Source: Calliphora vicina (taxonomy: Eukaryota; Arthropoda; Insecta; Diptera; Calliphoridae). From it: 64,000 nucleotides of DNA. Under the pieces are notes generated by a model. It made no database searches. It saw only the letters and a list, made by a program, of their open reading frames with translations, and was not told the origin of the DNA. The stretch spans positions 63,573,533-63,637,532 of the forward strand of contig NC_088780.1 in NCBI RefSeq assembly GCF_958450345.1, read 5' to 3'. This document shows positions 1 through 12,096 of the stretch, piece by piece; the stretch's first letter is position 1; each line of letters begins with the position of its first letter. Position numbers and translations under genes: made by a program.

Positions 1-125
1 AGTTCCAATAGTTATTCCTCATTTAATTCAAAAGTAATGGAAACCTTTCAAAATTATATACAAAAATGAAATCTATGAATTACAAACAAAATTTTGAGCC
101 AGAAGGAACCGAGCTATTCCTCCGG

Positions 126-143
126 GCCCCACGTTGGGCGCCA
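126..143 (-). other. tRNA-Lys primer-binding site of an LTR retrotransposon
   Basis: Read on the minus strand these 18 bases are TGGCGCCCAACGTGGGGC, complementary to the 3' end (with CCA) of insect tRNA-Lys(CTT). Such a site lies just inside the 5' LTR of many Gypsy-type elements. The LTR should therefore lie at higher coordinates (from 144) and the internal region off the left edge. The match to tRNA-Lys is from memory; the far end of the LTR was not found. Confidence 0.75.
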
Positions 144-2950
144 TTTTATAATGTAATGTACACGTACAAAATCTTGAAATAAGATTGGATTTTTATATAT
201 TTAGAATTTGACAAAATAATATAAATCTGAGAAATTCAAACTTATACGCAAATGCCAAAACTAAATCCAGGAAATCAAGAGTTTATATAAATACAGGATT
301 AAGCCATGCTCCGTTTTGAAATAAAGTTTAACACGTTGATTTCCGGTGAATGAATGTTAAGGAAAAGGACGATGGGAGCCATTGATTAGCTAGCTAGGAG
401 TCGGGTGGGGGAGTTCGTGTCCTATTCCTTAAGATTCAATGTTTATTACATGCTCTTATTTTAGACTCCCAAAAAACTAAACTTAACATGTCGTTTTATT
501 TAAAAAAAAAAACTAGATTTAAAAAAACAAAATAAAGCCCCTAATCTAGTCATAAGTGGAATTCTACATATAATCAAAGTTGATGTTTTCATCCTTTTGC
601 CAAATTTGTATGCAATCCAGATGTTAGTGGATGCAAATGCCTCGATACCCTCACCAACCTTCGTTCTAGTGGCATAAATAAATTTCTAGAACCCCTAGGT
701 TAAATTTTATCTAACAGCTCTCACATTCTCACAATAAGAAGACCAAGTTATTTAAATTTTAAGCAAACATATTCAAACTATTTATTTTTTTATCTTTTAA
801 ATTAATCATAAATACATTATTCATATTTAGTTTTAATATTTAGATTTAAATTTCAAGCAACTTTCATTTAAACAAATTCTTTTGAAATTTTAACAAAATT
901 TAGAAAAATTGAATTAGAAAAAATTGATAAATGTTAACATTATTTATCTTAATATTCCATAAAACTAGCTTTATAATATAAATTTTAACAAAAGTAGGAA
1001 ATTTAAAATTCTAACAATAAAATTTGTAACAAATAAAAATTTTACGTTTCGAATGAAACAACAATACAATACAAAGATCAATTACAATATAAGGAGCAAT
1101 TTTAAATATCAAAATAACCAAATTTGTATAGTTAAAATTCAAACAAAAGTAGATTATTTACGTAATTTTGACCCATTGTGCAATTTGTATAAACGAAAAT
1201 AAACAAAGAAACAAAACAAAAAGATATTAAAAGTTCATTGAACTTGGTTGCAACAGCTGATCAATTTGCACAGGTTTGTGTGCATGTTCAGAATAAGTTG
1301 TAAGTAAATATATAGGTCAGGATTTGTTTGACCCAAGAGAATTTAAGTTGTAGATGAACGAAATTAGGTTACAACATGTTTGAGTTGTAATGTGTTCGAT
1401 CGATCTTCAATATAAATTTGTTTTGTTTGCTTGTTTCTTTATAAAATAAGTATGCAAGAAAATAAATAAAAGGAATTAAAATGTCTTAATTTCACTCACC
1501 AATCGTACACTCTGCAGAAGGCCTTCTCCAGGAACGGTGTGCTAGATTTAATTTTCGCAAGATATTTAATTAAGGTTTTGATATTTTAGGTTTTGGTGTT
1601 TTAATTGTTTTGTTTTAAATATTCATATTTAGATTTCTCAATTAGTTATGTTTTAATTTAAGATTTGTGTTATTCATTTGTTTGATATTTAGGTTATTTT
1701 AATATAAAAATTTTAAACATTTTACAATTTAAATATTTCAAAGATTCCTTTTAAGTTTTGTAATCATTTAGCAAATTCTTTAAATTTTAATTTTAGATAA
1801 ACTTTAGTAACCGTTGAAACATTTTAATTGTAAAAGTTTATTTTAAATTTAAAACTTTTAAACATTTCTTTTAACAAAATTTTAAACAATTTTAATCATA
1901 TTTTTTTTTAAATTTGCATGTTTTTTTAACTTTTTAAGATAATTAATTTGTGTGATAGTTTTAAGATTAAATTTAGGTAATTTAAATTTTAAATTTAGGC
2001 TTTTAATTATAATGGTCGTATGGTTTGCTAGTGCGACTAATACAAGTTATAGGGTACATATCTTTTGTTCTTTTACTTGGTTTCTCTTGTTTATTAAAAC
2101 TTTCAATTCATTATTGTTTTAGCCGAGATATTTAACACACAGTTTGTTAAAATGTTGTTTAAACTTTAATTTGAAATTCCTTATCTGTGATATTAGTTAT
2201 TAAGCTTTTAACTTATTAATCACTTAAATTTTTCTTTTCACATATTTTAATTATTTATCATTTTTATAAGCTTTACTGTGATATTATTTGTAAGCATTGA
2301 ATTTTAACTTTTAAGTCATTTGACGAATTATCTGTGATATTAGATTTAGGTTTTAGGAAAATTAATTTTAGTATTTAGTAAATATTTTCATACATGTTGC
2401 ATTGTTTTCACTACGGCGAATATTGCCCATTATAGGGTGCACATTTTATTCTTTTCTTTGACTATCTGTTCAATACTTTACACTTAGAAACATCAGTGGT
2501 AGCAAATATTTTCTTTTCTCATTTCTTTTAAAATTTTAATTTATTACTGATCTTTTTTTCATTTCTATATTAGGTAAAATTAATACAATTAAGTACTTTA
2601 TCGATTTTTAGCTAATTTAACAAAATTTTACAACTTTCACAGATTATTTTGTCTTTTGATCCAATTATTGGGAATCACTGAATTTTGTGTAAATTTACAT
2701 GATTGGGGACCACTGTTTTGCTTATTTCGGTATTGTTTTGTTTTGCACTTTTACTTTTGTTTATGGTTTGACGGGAATATTATATTATGAGGAGAATTAT
2801 GGATTTGTTTTCATTGCAAGAGAACTATTGATTTTGAGTATTTGAGCATAATGTTGAGCACAATGATTTATGGTGGAGGTTTTTAACAAATGATGTTTTT
2901 GTTGTTATAAGATGGTTTTAGAGATGCATGATGAGAATGTTGATTATGAG
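144..2950. other. AT-rich stretch, probably starting with an LTR; no gene seen
   Basis: By position the first part should be the 5' LTR of the minus-strand element whose primer-binding site ends at 143, but no second LTR copy is present to fix its boundary. The rest is AT-rich with many TTTAA-type runs and no persuasive ORF. A short GC-richer patch near 1500-1545 stands out but has no recognisable content. Confidence 0.35.
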
Positions 2951-2959
2951 ATGTTGGAA

Positions 2960-3045
2960 AAGAGCAAACCTGTCTACTGCGCAATCGCCGGCAGAAGATC
3001 CGTCTGTTGAGTCATCAAAAGGAATCCCCTGGAAGAGGATTCCCT
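2960..3045 (+). other. GC-richer exon-like island, unassigned
   Basis: About 85 bases are clearly less AT-rich than the surroundings. They read openly on the + strand (AQSPAEDPSVESSKGIPWKR) and are followed by a possible splice donor (CCAG/GTTTTG). This could be a small exon of an unseen gene or an old transposon fragment. No family was recognised. Confidence 0.2.
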
Positions 3046-4263
3046 CGCCAGGTTTTGGGATTTGTATTTTGAGTGTTTATGGGATTTTCTAGCAAATTGA
3101 ACTTGATAATAAAATACCATGAATATTAGGTGAGAATTTTGATTGATTGATTGATTTAATTTTTATTGGAGTTCAGATTACCTTACAAGTTTTCAAGAAT
3201 GGTAAAGAATTTTTACAAGTTGATGGGTTCTGATTCCAAATGTATGTATGAATATGTCAAGGCAAGATAAAGCTGGACAAGAAACCTTTTCCTATTGTAT
3301 GAGAAATTATTATATTTATGAAAATTATCATAAAAATTTCATAAAATTTACCTGATGGTGTAATTGGTGAAATTTTATTGAAAAATATTAAGAAATTTTA
3401 ACCAATTATCAAATGATTTTCTGAAAAATTGCAGATTTTTCTGGAAAGATTTAGTTTTCGATGTTCATACTCCAAAAGATCACAGGAAAAGGATCTTTTG
3501 TAGATTTTCTTCTATACAAGAAACTTGTGGCTGAGAATTTTTAATCAATTTTGACATTGTACGTCAATCAGTTGTCAAAGATCTTTATGTTGCCACTTAA
3601 TCAAAGACTACAATCAATCAATCAATCTTTTCCTCAGTCTTCATGCATACTGATGGTAAAACGGTATACAATATAATTTAAATAAATTATGATCAAAGTC
3701 ACTTTCTATTCATTTTATATATACTCCGAATTACGTAGAATTTGAGAAATAAAAATGTTTTATGTTTAAATACTTTTCTTCCCACTGTCTGAGTCAAAAA
3801 AAAAACTTTTTTTTTCGTCATAAAGAAGTTCCCAAACCCTGGACACATTTAGCTCAGACAAAACACTTATACGCTTTCCATCAATTTGTTCTCATGCATA
3901 AATCAAAACAAAGGTACAAAACAAACAATCAGTAATAAACCATATGATCGTGAAGACAAATGGAATAACAAAATTTTAACTGAATATAAAAAAAATGTGA
4001 AAATTTTACAAATTATGCAAAAAAAAGTATAAATATAATATAATATAAACTAATAAATTTATCAGAGTTAATAATGAATAAATTAACAAGTTATATGTAC
4101 GAAGAGCACAAAAAGCAATGTAATAAGTTGGTGACCAATGTATCTACAACCAAAACAAATGTGGATTATGAGTGTGATATGAGTTGGTGTTTCTACTCAA
4201 AAGTAAGTTCTATCTTAAATTTAATGAAAGGGTTTTGTTTTGGATAAAGGACATAAACGTCCA
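3046..4263. other. No gene seen
   Basis: AT-rich sequence. It contains an inverted pair of short ATTGATTGATTG / CAATCAATCAAT runs (about 3141 and 3611) but no supported coding region. It abuts the broken end of the Jockey element at 4264. Confidence 0.4.
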
Positions 4264-4599
4264 CTACAGAGGTGAATATATCGACGAAATTAATATGTTT
4301 CTGTAGCAATCATCCAAACAGATTATCGTAGCTTGAAGATAATCTTCACAAATATCACACATTGAATGGTGTTTGATACGGGTTTTAATTAAAATTCCAG
4401 AGCCTCCACATGCTCTATCTCTTGGATCATTTGTGCCATAAAAAACATATCCATTTATCTTAAATAAACTTCTAGACGTCAAATGGGTTTCCGAAACTAA
4501 CATTATATCAACTTCATGACTTTTTAGAAAATACTCGAGATCGTTTTTATGTTGGCGAATGCCGTTTGCGTTCCAAAAACATATTCTTAGGCAGTTCAT
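4264..4599 (-). pseudogene. Jockey-clade LINE ORF2, N-terminal endonuclease fragment
   Basis: The 111-residue reading frame begins at the ORF2 start. It holds the first part of an apurinic-type (exonuclease-endonuclease-phosphatase) nuclease domain: the asparagine in WNANGI, the catalytic-type glutamate in VSETHLT, and the SIYSP strand. It stops at a TAG (4264-4266) where other Jockey proteins continue for several hundred residues. No reverse transcriptase follows in the next kilobases on this strand. In a working element this nuclease nicks target DNA to prime reverse transcription. It lies about 120 bp downstream of ORF1 in the same element. Confidence 0.85.
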
Positions 4600-4715
4600 G
4601 GTCTGTTTAGCACAGCCTGCAATAACATTGATTGCATCTTAAGCATTTCTTGCATCATGTTACTCATTGAGTTTGTAAAGTTATTTACCGACTGCACAAG
4701 ATTTTCTATTGTAGA

Positions 4716-6185
4716 TTATAGTCTGGTAAAATTGAAAATTGGCGTTTGCTCTCTTACCTCTGGGTTCATATTTTGGTTTTGTGGTTGACGGACTTGCGTC
4801 TGAGTTTGGTTGTTTCTTAGTACATTTGCATATGTTTCTTTGTTGTCATATATCTGTTGCAACGGGGGGTAGTTAAAATTGATGTTATGATGCTGAGCGG
4901 GGAAAATTTTCGGTTTAAGGCTTTGTGATTTTTTAACAATTGAGTAGACAGGACAGACCATGTAGTTCGCTGTGTGGTTACCTCCGCAATTGCTGCATTT
5001 TTCATTTTAGGATCATCCTTGGATTTGTTACATTGGGATGTGTTATGCAACTCTCCACAAATAACACATACGAGTGGCAATTTGCAATATGCCTTGGTGT
5101 GTCCATATTCTTGGCAATTCATACATTGGACGGGGCCAAATCGTTTATGTGGTTCTTCTACCGTAATTTTACAATGCAATAAGTAATTCAGGTTATATAT
5201 GGGATGTGTTTCATTTTTTTTCAGGTTTATGTCACCGGGTTCAAGTTCAACACGGAAGAGTGGTTGGGGTTTTTTTTCGCGATTTCTAATGTTTATCACA
5301 TTTTTTGTCTTAAAACCTTTATCTTCTAAGCTTTGCTTTATTTCGAGTGGTTCAACATTACAGTCAATACCCTTTATTACAACTTGTAGACCCTTGCTTC
5401 CTTTCAGCTGATAAGTGTAAAAACTTTTCTTTTGAGTTTCAAAATCTGTTACAACCTTTCTATAATCGTTTTCACTATTGACCTGTATTTTAGTTTCATG
5501 AATCGTGCCTTTCTTGATTGGGATAACGTAAAAAGAGTTCTCACCTATTAATGATATCAGGCTCTGAACCAGTGAGTTTGAATTATTTTCTCTCAAGTAA
5601 ATTGATGGTGGTTTTATAGAGGTAATTTTATTTACTGGTTCATCTGTTTCACATTCCAGTATAGAAAAACGATTTTCATTGTTTAGTCTATGAGGTTCAC
5701 TATCCTTATATAATTTGGCCAAGGTTGCCGCTTTCGAGGACTTGGGACTTCGTGCCCGTTTTAAAACTGTAATATACCGGTCCATTCCAACCTGTATTTG
5801 GGATTTACTATCTTTATTTAATGGTTGACTAATCTTGGGTATTGCGCCGCTTAATGGGTTAATTTTAATTGTAGTCGGTGTGGTGGATTTCGTTTCTGAA
5901 GCTGATATTGCTAGCATACTTTCAGGCGTAAATAAAGTATTTGTATTTTTTGGTAACTCCAAATTAACAGCTGTTGGGTTTTCTTTTGTTTGACAATCAT
6001 TAGTTGTTGACAATGCGGGGGAACAAGAACGAGCACGGTTAACAGACTTGGCGGTTAAAAACAAGCTGTCATCTATTCTTCTGTTTGTTTTATTTATATT
6101 TTTTTTCATCTGCATTAACTGTTACGTATGCATTTCTGCCGTTTACACTCAACCTTCGCTCACTGTTTTCGTTTAAGAGACTCAT
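4716..6185 (-). pseudogene. Jockey-clade LINE ORF1 (gag-like, CCHC knuckles), frameshifted
   Basis: This is the nucleic-acid-binding ORF1 of a Jockey element. The longest frame runs from an ATG at 6115 to 4817 and carries two zinc knuckles (CMNCQEYGHTKAYC and CVICGELHNTSQC). The third knuckle, starting CSNCGGNH, and the C-terminal tail lie in another frame reaching a stop at 4716, so there is a frameshift near 5010. An ATG at 6185 opens about 24 codons that look like a better N-terminus but lose frame in an A-run near 6105. The intact protein would coat element RNA. At least two indels make this copy dead. The + strand ORFs opposite are shadows. Confidence 0.85.
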
Positions 6186-6240
6186 TTATGAGTAGTTGTA
6201 AATAAATTAGTTAACACTCTTGATCTTTATTTAATGTTAA

Positions 6241-6852
6241 TGTACAAAAAAGGTTCAAAAAAGAAATAAAGAATTATCTTTACTTATTTGTCTTTTAGTT
6301 TATGTTTTGATTTTATTTTATTTAATATTATTAAAATATAAGCGTCCTTTCGCGTTAATAAAAAACAGGTGTAATTTATATTTATTTCCCGATAAAAACA
6401 TTAGGATAACGAATTAACTCGGAGTAAAAAATAGAACACGTCTAATCTCTATCACAGTCGACATGACAATCGAAAATCGAATTTGAAAAGTAAAATGTTA
6501 TATTATTTACCTACCTTGGTCTGGTTTTTTGCTAATAACGGATCCAATTCATTCCCGATTTTCTTGAAATATAATAGGAAAGAATTGTTTAAAAACCTCT
6601 ACTGAGTCAAAAGTTATGTGCATTCAAATTTAAAAAAAAATAAAAAAGTCGTTTTATCGCCATTTTTTTTTAAAAAAAAGGTACTTACATTAATTTTAAA
6701 TTATACAGAAAATAAGAAAAATATAAACAGTGTATTTACATTTTTCTGAAAGACAACATTTCGGGAAATAAAAAGCAAAATAATATCAAAATTCGTAATA
6801 TTGCGCGGTCCAGAGCCTTCCGAAGTAGACCTTTTTTTATATAAATTTCAAC
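6241..6852. other. No gene seen
   Basis: AT-rich sequence with A and T runs between the Jockey copy and the piggyBac-like MITE; nothing recognisable. Confidence 0.4.
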
Positions 6853-6856
6853 TTAA

Positions 6857-7504
6857 CCCATTTCGCTCCGCTGTTTGATTTTTCGAACAGTAAAAATAAA
6901 ATAAAAAATATGTTTATATGTGAAAAAGGTGGAATTTCTGAAAAATTTTGGTATTTTTTTTTTTTTTAAAAACGAACACAAACTGCGAAGCTTTTTGCTT
7001 GTCTGCAGTTACACCCAGAGTCTCTGGCGGGAATCGAACCCGCAACCCTCAGAGTAATAGTTCAGCACACTATCGACTGTTCTATCGAGGCACGAATGTT
7101 AAGATTAATCTTTTAGCTAATAAAAAACTATATCCCGACGTGACCATCCCCTTCCCCCTCGTTGCTAGGGGCAAATTTCTGCAATTATATTAATTTAAAA
7201 AAGTGTATAAAAATAGACATTTTTTAAATTAATTTTTTAAAATAGTAAAAATAATAAACATGAGGAATTATTGCCAACATATGCAACTGTTTCATAAAAC
7301 ATAAAAACCATGATTTACATGCAAATGCGGGACACCACATATGTGTAAACTTAACTGTTCGAAATTTTGAACTGGCTTTTCTGTGAAAATGAAAAATAGG
7401 AAATTTTTTTTGACCAGATATTTGCAATTAGGGGGTCATAATTATCCTAAAAAAGTTTTTTTATTAAAAAAATAAACAAAAATTTTTTCTCGGAGCGAAA
7501 TGGG
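6857..7504. mobile_element. piggyBac-like MITE with TTAA target duplications
   Basis: The termini are CCCATTTCGCTCCG and its near-exact complement CGGAGCGAAATGGG, flanked on both sides by TTAA (6853-6856 and 7505-7508). TTAA target sites and ends starting CCC are typical of the piggyBac superfamily. No transposase is encoded, so it would have moved in trans. It contains the SINE at 6945-7095. Confidence 0.75.
6945..7095 (-). mobile_element. tRNA-derived SINE
   Basis: On the minus strand a tRNA-like head (about 7095-7022) includes a perfect B box (GGTTCGATTCC) inside a five-base-pair T arm (GCGGG/CCCGC) and an A-box-like segment. It is followed by about 75 bp of body and an A-run (6955-6968). 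The acceptor stem pairs poorly, so this is not a functional tRNA gene. The head, short body and A tail make it a Pol III-type SINE. It sits inside the piggyBac-like MITE. Confidence 0.65.
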
Positions 7505-7509
7505 TTAAG

Positions 7510-8245
7510 ACAACATTTTCTCAAACAAATTTTTAAAAAATGTGAGACCCGATATGGCGCGTAATTTTGTTAATTAAGCGTAAAGATCTTTATTTACAAC
7601 TTTTGTATCTTTGGTGACCCCCACTGAAATTTTACGGCAAAAAATTTCGTAGAATATTTTAATCCCTTAATGTCCTTTTTAAAAGGACTTTTTTCGGTTT
7701 TCTCGAAAAAGGGGTCAAATTGACCCCTAAAGAGAGGAGATAGGGGGTTAAGATCTTCCACAAAAATGATTCCCATAAAATTCCACGATATAACTCTGAG
7801 AATAAGAATTCTCTCAGATATTAACTTACAACATTTTTTTCAATTAGTATAATGCTACCTTCGATCACAAAATTAAAACTTTGACACACTGTAAAAAAAA
7901 TTCAGACCAGCTGGACTATAAGTGTATTCTACAAAAATGATCTACTCAACATGCCCTTTCAGAATTATAGGGTCGCTATTCTGTTCCAATCAAAAAGTCT
8001 CAATTTGTTGGAAATATGCAAATGCATGTTTTTTCTGGTGAGTCTAATGAGTACATGGATAAGATATTTACACGTTTCAGAACTATTTAAGAATTTTGGG
8101 ATCGATTCGTTAGTGCATATTTTTGCATATTTTACCCTTAAATGCATATTTTTGCATATATTTGTTTTAAGAGCATATTTATGTCATATTTTTGCGTTTT
8201 TAGAGGATATTTTACTGTTTAATAGCATATTTTGAATTTATCAAA
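7510..8245. other. No gene; GCATATTT-rich end probably belongs to the next hAT element
   Basis: No supported coding region. From about 8110 to 8235 the octamer GCATATTT recurs, matching motifs near the right end of the hAT remnant, so these are probably its left subterminal repeats. Confidence 0.35.
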
Positions 8246-9038
8246 AACAAATTTTGTCTTACTTATTTTTCGCTGTAGTGTTACAGATTTTTTGCTTCCT
8301 TTGTTTAAAATTCAAAATTGAAAAATAGATGGCTTTTTTTAATATAAAATAAGCACTATTTTAATAATAGCGCCATCTAAATATCAAATTTTAGTTCTAA
8401 TTAAATCAAACTTAACCGTTCTAAGTCCCCTTTTACAATGCAGAAATTGAAAGGCAGACATTTTTCTCATTCTCTTTTGAACTAACCTAAACCTGTGTAA
8501 AACACACTCTACCTCTTCAACCCCTCGCCCACAAACTTCGTTTGTCTGCCTTTCAATTTCTGCATTGTAAAAGGGGTCTAAGTGTTAAAGAAATATTGTC
8601 TTTTAAATTTACTTCTATAACATCAGTTGATGTCGAAAGAACATTTTCTATGTATAAAAATGTTTTCAGATCCAATAGATAACGATTTTTATTTGAAAAT
8701 TTAAGTCAATATTTTGTAATTTATTGCAATAACATCCTTAATTGAAGAAGTGACTTTATATTTATATAAAATATCATCAAAAAATACCTTTCGAGGCCTT
8801 TTCATAGCTTAAGTTCCTATTGTTTTTATGTTGTATTTATTTTTTGTTACACTTGTTTTAGTTCATGTTATTTTTGTTTATTTTTTTAAATAAAAGTATA
8901 TTTTTTGGTTTAAAATTATGTAAAAGTTTGTTATTTTAAGAGCATATTTTTTAAATTTTAAGAGTATATTTTAAAGTTTATACTGCATATTTAAAGCGCT
9001 TAAAACACTTTTTTTAGAGCATATTTCCGGTTTCCCTG
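8246..9038 (+). pseudogene. hAT transposon remnant, first copy (C-terminal transposase part)
   Basis: A stretch at about 8621-8740 reads as the C-terminal dimerisation region of a hAT transposase (SVDVERTFSMYKNVFRSNR). It then meets a TAA where the sister copy at 10096-10722 has a sense codon. Upstream sequence matches the sister copy but is split by the MITE at 8425-8578. The right terminus ends TTTCCGGTTTCCCTG at 9038, giving a hAT-like CAGGGAAACCGGAAA end read inward. Subterminal GCATATTT repeats lie just inside. The catalytic part is missing. Confidence 0.7.
8425..8578. mobile_element. 154 bp PIF/Harbinger-type MITE, TSD TAA
   Basis: The terminal inverted repeats run more than 30 bp (start GTCCCCTTTTACAATGCAGA, matched in inverse at the right end apart from one base). 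TAA flanks both sides (8422-8424, 8579-8581). The related hAT copy has the undisturbed site TTCTAAGTG near 10250, showing that exactly this segment plus one TAA was inserted. Confidence 0.85.
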
Positions 9039-9155
9039 GTTATTACACATAAATAAAATTGGAACATAGTACGTACGTACATTAAATAATACATTATACA
9101 TCACTTACTGTAATAGTGTAGCAACTCCAAATTAAAAATTAATCTAAAACCTTAA

Positions 9156-9220
9156 TATACCCTTCACCTTCATGAGAAGGGTATATATAAGTTTGTCATT
9201 CCGTTTGTAATTTCTACATT
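9156..9220 (-). repeat. Fragment of the TATACCCTTC dispersed repeat
   Basis: The segment TATACCCTTCACCTTCATGA to about 9220 matches, in reverse, the right end of the long repeats at 26213-27957 and 38897-39966. It is only an end fragment. Confidence 0.6.
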
Positions 9221-9221
9221 T

Positions 9222-9345
9222 ATAAAAAACCGACTTTTTAAAAAAACAGTTTGTCGGTTAACCGAAAATTGACCTTTTTTAGAAACCCGGTTTTTCGGTT
9301 AACCGACATCGAAAAAAACGGTTAAACCGGTTAACCGTCATATAT
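9222..9345. repeat. Repeat rich in the palindrome CGGTTAACCG
   Basis: The self-complementary core GGTTAACCG occurs several times within about 120 bp, separated by A/T runs. It may be the inverted end of an unrecognised element or a local expansion. No coding potential. Confidence 0.45.
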
Positions 9346-9488
9346 GTGTAGAAAACATAAAATGTGCAATAAAGTATATACAGCTTGAAAATTTTTAGTT
9401 TTTAGTAGACAGGAATGGTTAATATTAAATAACTATGAATATACAAAAGTGCTAAGTCCATTTTATTTTGTAAAAATTTCAAAATTAT

Positions 9489-9750
9489 TCACCCCTATCG
9501 GCAATAACATGTGAAATTTTGTTCCCATGAAATATTCATTTCCCTCGAAGGGAAAATTGCTATCGGGAATATCACGATGAACTTTACATTCACAATAGTT
9601 GATTTTGTTCGTAACAGCTGTTTATTGTTTACAAAATTCCATCTAAAAATTTCACAACAAGGGGAATTTTTTCACGTGAACAAAGTTGATGATCGAAAAA
9701 AGGAAAAGGGAAAATATTTCATGTGAAATATTGATTCGCGATAGGGGTGA
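9489..9750. mobile_element. 262 bp MITE with TCACCCCTATCG ends
   Basis: The ends TCACCCCTATCG and CGATAGGGGTGA are inverted copies flanked by TTAT on each side (9485-9488, 9751-9754). The inner arms also share CATGTGAAAT. A short ORF across it is incidental. The superfamily is uncertain. Confidence 0.65.
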
Positions 9751-10095
9751 TTATCTCAGTCAAATGGAATTGAGTATAAATATGTTACTAACTATATAAT
9801 ACTTGTTTTAATTATTGGTTTATTCATTAAATTTTAACCAAAAAATGTAAATCAATTTTTTAATTAAATATTTGACAATTTTGAAATTTATTATCACCTT
9901 GAGAAAAAAAGGACCTATAAGATGCAAACGCACTTCTTCTTAGCTGTGTTTATTTGTCATTATAAATCATACCAATTATCCATTATCAGAATTCATAAAT
10001 ATTTCAATCATGGATTTTAGAACGTTTTTTGTCTCTCCTGTAATATTTCTGAAAAAGACTTTGTACACTAAGCTAACGAAATGATTAATAAAATA

Positions 10096-10722
10096 AACAA
10101 ATTTTGTCTTGCTTATTTTTCGCTGTTGTGTTACAGGTTTTTACTTCCTTTGTTTTAAATTCAAAATTGAAAAATATATGGGTTTTTTTAATATAAAATA
10201 TTAATAGCGCCATCTAAATATCAAAGTTCTAATTCAAACTTAACCGTTCTAAGTGTCAGTTGATCATCAGTTGATGTCGAAAGCGCATTTTCTATGTATA
10301 AAAATGTTTTCAGATCCAATAGACAACGATTTTTATTTGAAAATTTAAGTCAATATTTTGTAATTTATTGCAATAATAAACTTAATTGAAGAAGTGACTT
10401 TATATTTATATAAAATATTATCAAAAAATACCTCGCGAGGCCTTTTCATAGTTTAAGTTCCTACTGTTTTTATGTTGTATTTGTTTTTTGTTATACTTGT
10501 TTTAGTTCATGTTATTTTTGTTTATTTTATGTTACTTTACCTTTTTAGAAATGAATTGTATTGATTTTTTTAAATAAAAGTATATGTTTTGGTTAAAAAT
10601 TATGTAAAAGTTAGTTTTTTTAAGAGCATATTTTTTAAATTTTAAGAGCATATTTTAAAGTTTTTACTGCATATTTAAAGTGCTTAAAGCGCTTTTTTTA
10701 GAGCTTATTTCCGGTTTCCCTG
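10096..10722 (+). pseudogene. hAT transposon remnant, second copy
   Basis: A diverged direct copy of the hAT remnant at 8246-9038. The transposase tail reads further here, keeping SVDVESAFSMYKNVF and then FENLSQYFVIYCNN before a stop. It ends in the same CCGGTTTCCCTG terminus at 10722. It lacks the 154 bp MITE found in the first copy, which makes it the empty-site reference. Confidence 0.7.
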
Positions 10723-11680
10723 GTTATAAGATTTGAACCACTTATTGTTAGTTCATTAAATAATGAATATACAATAAGTAAATGAAAATAAAAAATTATA
10801 CCACTTCATAGTTATATTTGAGTAATGACAACTTGTCATTGAGTAATGACAACTTGGCTAAAACTTTGTATCAGATGTGTGATGTCTTATAAATGACAGC
10901 AATCCCTTTTCCAAACTCTCTTTTTATATATAATTCTGAAAATTTTTTAAAAACATGTCTGAAAAGCTTGACTCTTCAAATCGCAGATGCGGATTACTTG
11001 CAAAATTAATATTTTTTTCAATTTTATAATATCGTTTTTCCAGGCAATTATGATATCGTTTTCGATATCTTAATTTCCAATAAAAACGATAGTAAAATCA
11101 CCATTCATCAGATTTTATTCTGAATGCTATTTAATACCAAAAATTATATTTTTTCTGTTATTCTACATAGTACTAGTTCGCTAAAGACAGACAAAATCCT
11201 GAAAAAAGGAAACAGCATACACAAATGATATGTATTTTCAATCTTATTCAGATCACATGTACATTAGTGTGTCCCAAACAATTTTTTTTTATTTTCATGG
11301 GTGCTTAAGCATAATTTAAAAGCTTATAGGCTAAAGTATTTTGGAGATTTTTTTCAGATTTTTGATTTTTGCAAAAAATCGGGTTTTTGAATTTTCTTCG
11401 TAACCGAAACATTTTAAAAGAAAAATGGCCAAGTTTTATTTTTATGTGCAAAAACTATTAGTTTTTGCAATGAATTGACTCATTAAGGTTCCCTACATTA
11501 ATTTTTCATTAGTTTCCATACATTTTGTAAATAACGGGTCATAACTTTAAACATTATTATGAAAATGAAAAAAACTAACAATGCAGTTTGAAAGACCAAT
11601 TAATTCTTAATAACTTAGTGATAACAATTTGCTTTTGCTGTTCCTGATTATATAAAGCAAACGAAAACTTGTATTTACAC
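10723..11680. other. No gene seen
   Basis: AT-rich non-coding sequence. It has a small tandem duplication of GAGTAATGACAACTTG near 10831-10858. Nothing else is recognisable. Confidence 0.4.
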
Positions 11681-12096
11681 CAGTGAAGCACTGGGCGTGA
11701 AAAAATATCGTCAAATTCGTCACAACAATTTTACAAAATCGTCATCAAATCGTCACTACTTTAAATCATGTTGTATTCATTCAATTAAAGGTTTAATTTA
11801 TACAAATATTATTTATTTAAAGGGAAACATACAATTCATCAGCCTTAAATCCATAAAACATTTAAAACACCGAACAGTAAATTATAGTACAGTTTTTTTT
11901 CATTACTAAATTTTTAATACTATTCACATCCGAAGAATTATTTTTTAAATGTCTCAAACAATTTCTTGTCTTAGTTTTTATTTTTTATATTTATTCGGTA
12001 AAAATTCTGAAGGATTCAATATTATTTAAAGTGCTAAATAATTTATTTTTTCAGTTTTGATTATTATTAACTTTTTATTAAATTTCTAAATTTTTC

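Larger units (their letters stand above)
4264..6240 (-). mobile_element. Jockey-clade non-LTR retrotransposon, 5' part only
   Basis: ORF1 followed by the start of ORF2 in the usual Jockey order. The 5' end and leader are kept while the reverse transcriptase and 3' end are missing. This is the reverse of ordinary 5' truncation at insertion, so the loss probably came from a later deletion or rearrangement near 4264. The exact 5' limit near 6240 is a guess. Confidence 0.75.

Noticed and set aside
4940..5411. Three + strand ORFs of 70-80 codons
   Set aside because: They lie opposite the Jockey ORF1 coding strand and have no own signal; shadows.
7022..7095. Candidate functional tRNA gene
   Set aside because: The T arm and B box are good, but the acceptor stem and anticodon stem pair poorly and an A-tailed body follows, so it is a SINE head.
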